In this document: positions 3,930 through 6,193 of the stretch, piece after piece
Layout of the letters: each line of letters opens with the position of its first letter
Numbering within the stretch: the stretch's first letter is position 1
Assembly (NCBI GenBank): GCA_905479795.1
Contig: CAJQNX010000041.1
Coordinates: 1 to 6,193, forward strand
Source of the DNA: an uncultured Candidatus Midichloriaceae bacterium
GTDB taxonomy: Bacteria; Pseudomonadota; Alphaproteobacteria; Rickettsiales; Midichloriaceae
Reading direction: 5' to 3'
Length of the DNA stretch: 6,193 nucleotides
Made by a program: the position numbers and the translations under genes
Notes under the pieces: generated by a model
The model's database searches: none
What the model was told of the DNA's origin: nothing
What the model saw: only the letters and a program-made list of their open reading frames with translations

Positions 3930-6193
3930 TTATAGATCATCTATATCTTTAAACAACTCCTGCGAAGAAATTGTTATTTCATCTAAATTAAGCGTATCGC
4001 CTTTCTCTCCCTTATTAAACTCATTATTTCCATCATCTTCTTTATTAGGCGCATTACAACGAGACTTCAAATCTTCATATTCATCCCTCTTATCTGGAGT
4101 TTTTGCTACATAAGCAACATAATCAATATATTTCGGATTTGGTGTCTTTTTTTGGGCAAATGTCCCTTTATCAGTAGTAATTTCACATTCTCCATTCTTA
4201 GTAAAAGATATAATGAATTCTTTCTTGCTTGATTGAGCCTCTTCTTTCTTTGTATCTTCTAGGTCAAGATTGCTAAATTTTGAAGTGAGTAAAATATTAT
4301 TTTTTCCAGAGGGATTTTTTCCTTTTGTCGGCGCGCCTGGCTCCACAATATTAATTCCATCTCTGGGAGTGCTTGTCGCAGTACTTACTCCAGATTTTCC
4401 CCCATCTTTGCTTACCTTGTTTAAATTTAACTTCATCGGATGATTTTCGACATCATCAATTGTATTCTCTAAATTTTCTATCTTAAAATCATTGCTTAAT
4501 GGGGGCAAATAACTCCCTTTCTCTGAGGGCATTTTATTTCCATTACTATGTTTTATCTCATCATTCTCTCCACCTTTATCTAATAATGGAACTTCAAGCT
4601 CGCTTATAATACTCTTTTTCTTATCTTCAGACCAATCTTTTAATATTTCGCCAATTTTATCAAATATTAAGGATATAAAACTAAAGCATGACGCGCCCTC
4701 TTCTTTCTCTTCTTCATTTAAATCTTGAATAAATGAGATATCGTCATTACTAATATGCGCAATTGGTTCCCCTATGGTTCTTACATTTTCTGTTGTTTGC
4801 TGATTTGAAGTAGAATCAGTAGCGAGTGGCTCTACTTCATAAAGCTCCCGCATACCATCTTCATTTACCACCCCTCTACTATTATTATCCGAAACATTTT
4901 CCTCCTCTTTTTTCACATCAGCACTATTATCTAAAAATACATCAATACCTGAGATATTATAGATTAATCTACCAATGCCATTGCCTTGATACACTAAATA
5001 GTATTCATAAATAGAATCAAACGACACCGTTGATAATAGCTTATAGGCATCCTCCACAGAGTAAATATTTTCATATAGCGCATTAATAAGTTCTTGAAAA
5101 AATGGTTGTCTTACAGCATCAAGCCCTAAATTTGCGATAAAAATTGTACCTATATGCTTTTTCACAGGATCAAATTCTACTTTACCACTATAGGACCCCA
5201 AGAAAATACCAAATCCTCCAGGAGGTTGTGGAGGAGCTCCACCCCCATCTATATAACTGTCATTATATTTCTTTGAATAAAAATTGATACCGGCATTCTT
5301 TATAATTAAAAAAAGGCGAACTATTGGGTTAACCAAAGGCTCTTCTGATTCCACGCATACTGGATTAGCGTATTCTTTGAATTTTCTACCTAATATTTCT
5401 GATAATATATATGGCGTCGTTTCTTGAAAAGATATGTTTCTGTTATAGAGAAAAGGTATAGTACAATGTTGATACACATAAGGAATCAATTCCATAAATT
5501 TATCATTTGAAGTGCATATCTCATCCGCTTTTTCATATATTACTAAAGCCGTGCTCTCCTTAGTTTTCTGCGATATGGGCTTTAGCAACTTCACAAATAT
5601 TGAGTTTGTTACCACAGGCGTGTAATTGAATTTACCTTGCTCTTGGTATATAACTAAATTCTCAGAAGGTTTAGAATCAATATTTTCAACTTTACTAGCT
5701 ATAACCTCATCTTCAGAAACCTTTTCAACTGCTTGAGGTTTTTTATCTAATTGATTTTTTTGTATAAATTCATCAAGTTTCCGAGCAATTTCATTTACCG
5801 CTTTACTCTGCTTCAATCCTTTTACTCTTTGTTTTTCCTCTACAATATAATCAACTTTTTTAATAATTTTTTTTAACCTTGTTTTGAAGTCGCCTTGAGT
5901 ACTTAGAGATATTGGCTTTGTTAAAGTAGATTCAACATCTGGCATAGATTGTGTTACCTCAACATCCGCAATATCAGACTCAACTGTAAGCTCAACACTT
6001 GCTACAGGCTTTACTGCAATGCTCGTAATATCAAATTCACTATTATTTTTACAGTTAAATGGTAAAAAGCTTGAGTTAGTAATTTTTACATTATCTTCAT
6101 TATACTGTGGTCCGCTATCAATAATATTATTATGATATTCAAAAAAAATTTCAAAAGTATACTTGATATTAACTAGCTGTAATTCAATAAAGT
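3930..6193 (-). CDS. Large uncharacterised protein with Gly/Pro motif and acidic tail (N-terminus outside window)
   Basis: I do not recognise this protein. The frame is open without a stop from TAA at 3930-3932 to the right edge, at least 753 codons. The ATG at 5943-5945 is probably internal: 82 further codons upstream are stop-free and read as ordinary protein, with no other ATG. Numbering from that Met, residues 19-69 form a lysine/glutamate-rich, probably amphipathic helix. Residues ~95-340 look folded and rich in aromatics, and include GGGAPPQPPGG at 234-244. Residues ~341-671 are acidic, low in hydrophobics and probably disordered, ending FKDIDDL. No membrane segment is visible; a signal peptide cannot be assessed. 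It lies upstream of rpsM on the same strand with a 220-base gap containing a promoter, so it is probably a separate transcription unit. An exported effector is one possibility, unproven. Confidence 0.85.
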   Translation of the reverse strand, partial: FIELQLVNIKYTFEIFFEYHNNIIDSGPQYNEDNVKITNSSFLPFNCKNNSEFDITSIAVKPVASVELTVESDIADVEVTQSMPDVESTLTKPISLSTQGDFKTRLKKIIKKVDYIVEEKQRVKGLKQSKAVNEIARKLDEFIQKNQLDKKPQAVEKVSEDEVIASKVENIDSKPSENLVIYQEQGKFNYTPVVTNSIFVKLLKPISQKTKESTALVIYEKADEICTSNDKFMELIPYVYQHCTIPFLYNRNISFQETTPYILSEILGRKFKEYANPVCVESEEPLVNPIVRLFLIIKNAGINFYSKKYNDSYIDGGGAPPQPPGGFGIFLGSYSGKVEFDPVKKHIGTIFIANLGLDAVRQPFFQELINALYENIYSVEDAYKLLSTVSFDSIYEYYLVYQGNGIGRLIYNISGIDVFLDNSADVKKEEENVSDNNSRGVVNEDGMRELYEVEPLATDSTSNQQTTENVRTIGEPIAHISNDDISFIQDLNEEEKEEGASCFSFISLIFDKIGEILKDWSEDKKKSIISELEVPLLDKGGENDEIKHSNGNKMPSEKGSYLPPLSNDFKIENLENTIDDVENHPMKLNLNKVSKDGGKSGVSTATSTPRDGINIVEPGAPTKGKNPSGKNNILLTSKFSNLDLEDTKKEEAQSSKKEFIISFTKNGECEITTDKGTFAQKKTPNPKYIDYVAYVAKTPDKRDEYEDLKSRCNAPNKEDDGNNEFNKGEKGDTLNLDEITISSQELFKDIDDL
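5215..5242. repeat. Two GC-rich inverted repeats inside the Gly/Pro codons
   Basis: CCTCC-A-GGAGG (5215-5225) and GTGGAG-GAG-CTCCAC (5228-5242) are adjacent short hairpins in an otherwise AT-rich gene. They coincide with the codons for the APPQPPGG segment, so they may simply reflect alternating proline (CCT/CCA) and glycine (GGA) codons. In the message they could form tight stems where ribosomes also meet consecutive prolines. Confidence 0.45.

Noticed and set aside
3814..4113. 99-codon plus-strand frame across the end of the large gene
   Set aside because: It overlaps the minus-strand coding region, is dominated by I, S and L as expected of antisense AT-rich DNA, and has no clear ribosome binding site.
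4330..4337. GGCGCGCC palindrome in an AT-rich gene
   Set aside because: It falls in codons for Gly-Ala-Pro within the large reading frame; one 8-base GC palindrome is not evidence of a functional site.
4826..5014. 62-codon plus-strand frame rich in Y, H and L
   Set aside because: The odd composition is the mirror of the acidic minus-strand tail; no sign of independent coding.
1..6193. CRISPR array, riboswitch or rRNA
   Set aside because: No regularly spaced direct repeats, no recognisable aptamer core and no rRNA-like sequence were seen on either strand.

Overview
The window is AT-rich and reads as a piece of an alphaproteobacterial chromosome, most likely Rickettsiales. That placement is an inference from the base composition, the alphaproteobacterial look of S11, S13 and RpoA, and an insertion sequence lying beside a core ribosomal operon. 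I cannot name a genus from the sequence alone.

Left (1 to about 1117, + strand): an IS3-family insertion sequence entering from beyond the left edge. It has an orfA (5' end cut by the window), a textbook -1 slippery heptamer, and an orfB with a complete DDE triad. The last ~15 residues of the expected OrfB C-terminus are scrambled by two small opposite indels, so the element may be decaying. A candidate right inverted repeat ends near 1117.

Middle left (1118-1491): about 370 bases without a convincing gene. It holds several small inverted repeats, a short reading-frame tail that may be a gene remnant, and a bulged hairpin (1405-1439) that could end the ribosomal operon.

Centre (1492-3709, - strand): a compact operon transcribed right to left, rpsM (S13), rpsK (S11), rpoA (RNA polymerase alpha) and rplQ (L17). 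Gaps are 29, 23 and 12 bases. This is the conserved bacterial alpha operon without rpsD. A promoter of good sigma-70 form (TTGACT, 16-base spacer, TAGAAT) lies just upstream of rpsM, followed by a Shine-Dalgarno site and a GTG start. The usual upstream neighbours in relatives (secY, adk) are absent, so the operon appears separated from the spc block and self-driven.

Right (3930 to the edge, - strand): most of a large protein I do not recognise. The frame stays open to the right edge, so the gene is at least 753 codons and its start is outside the window. It has a charged helical segment, a folded-looking core with a Gly/Pro motif (GGGAPPQPPGG), and a long acidic, low-complexity tail. It is the most novel-looking item here. 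An exported or host-directed role is possible for an intracellular bacterium, but nothing in the visible sequence proves it.
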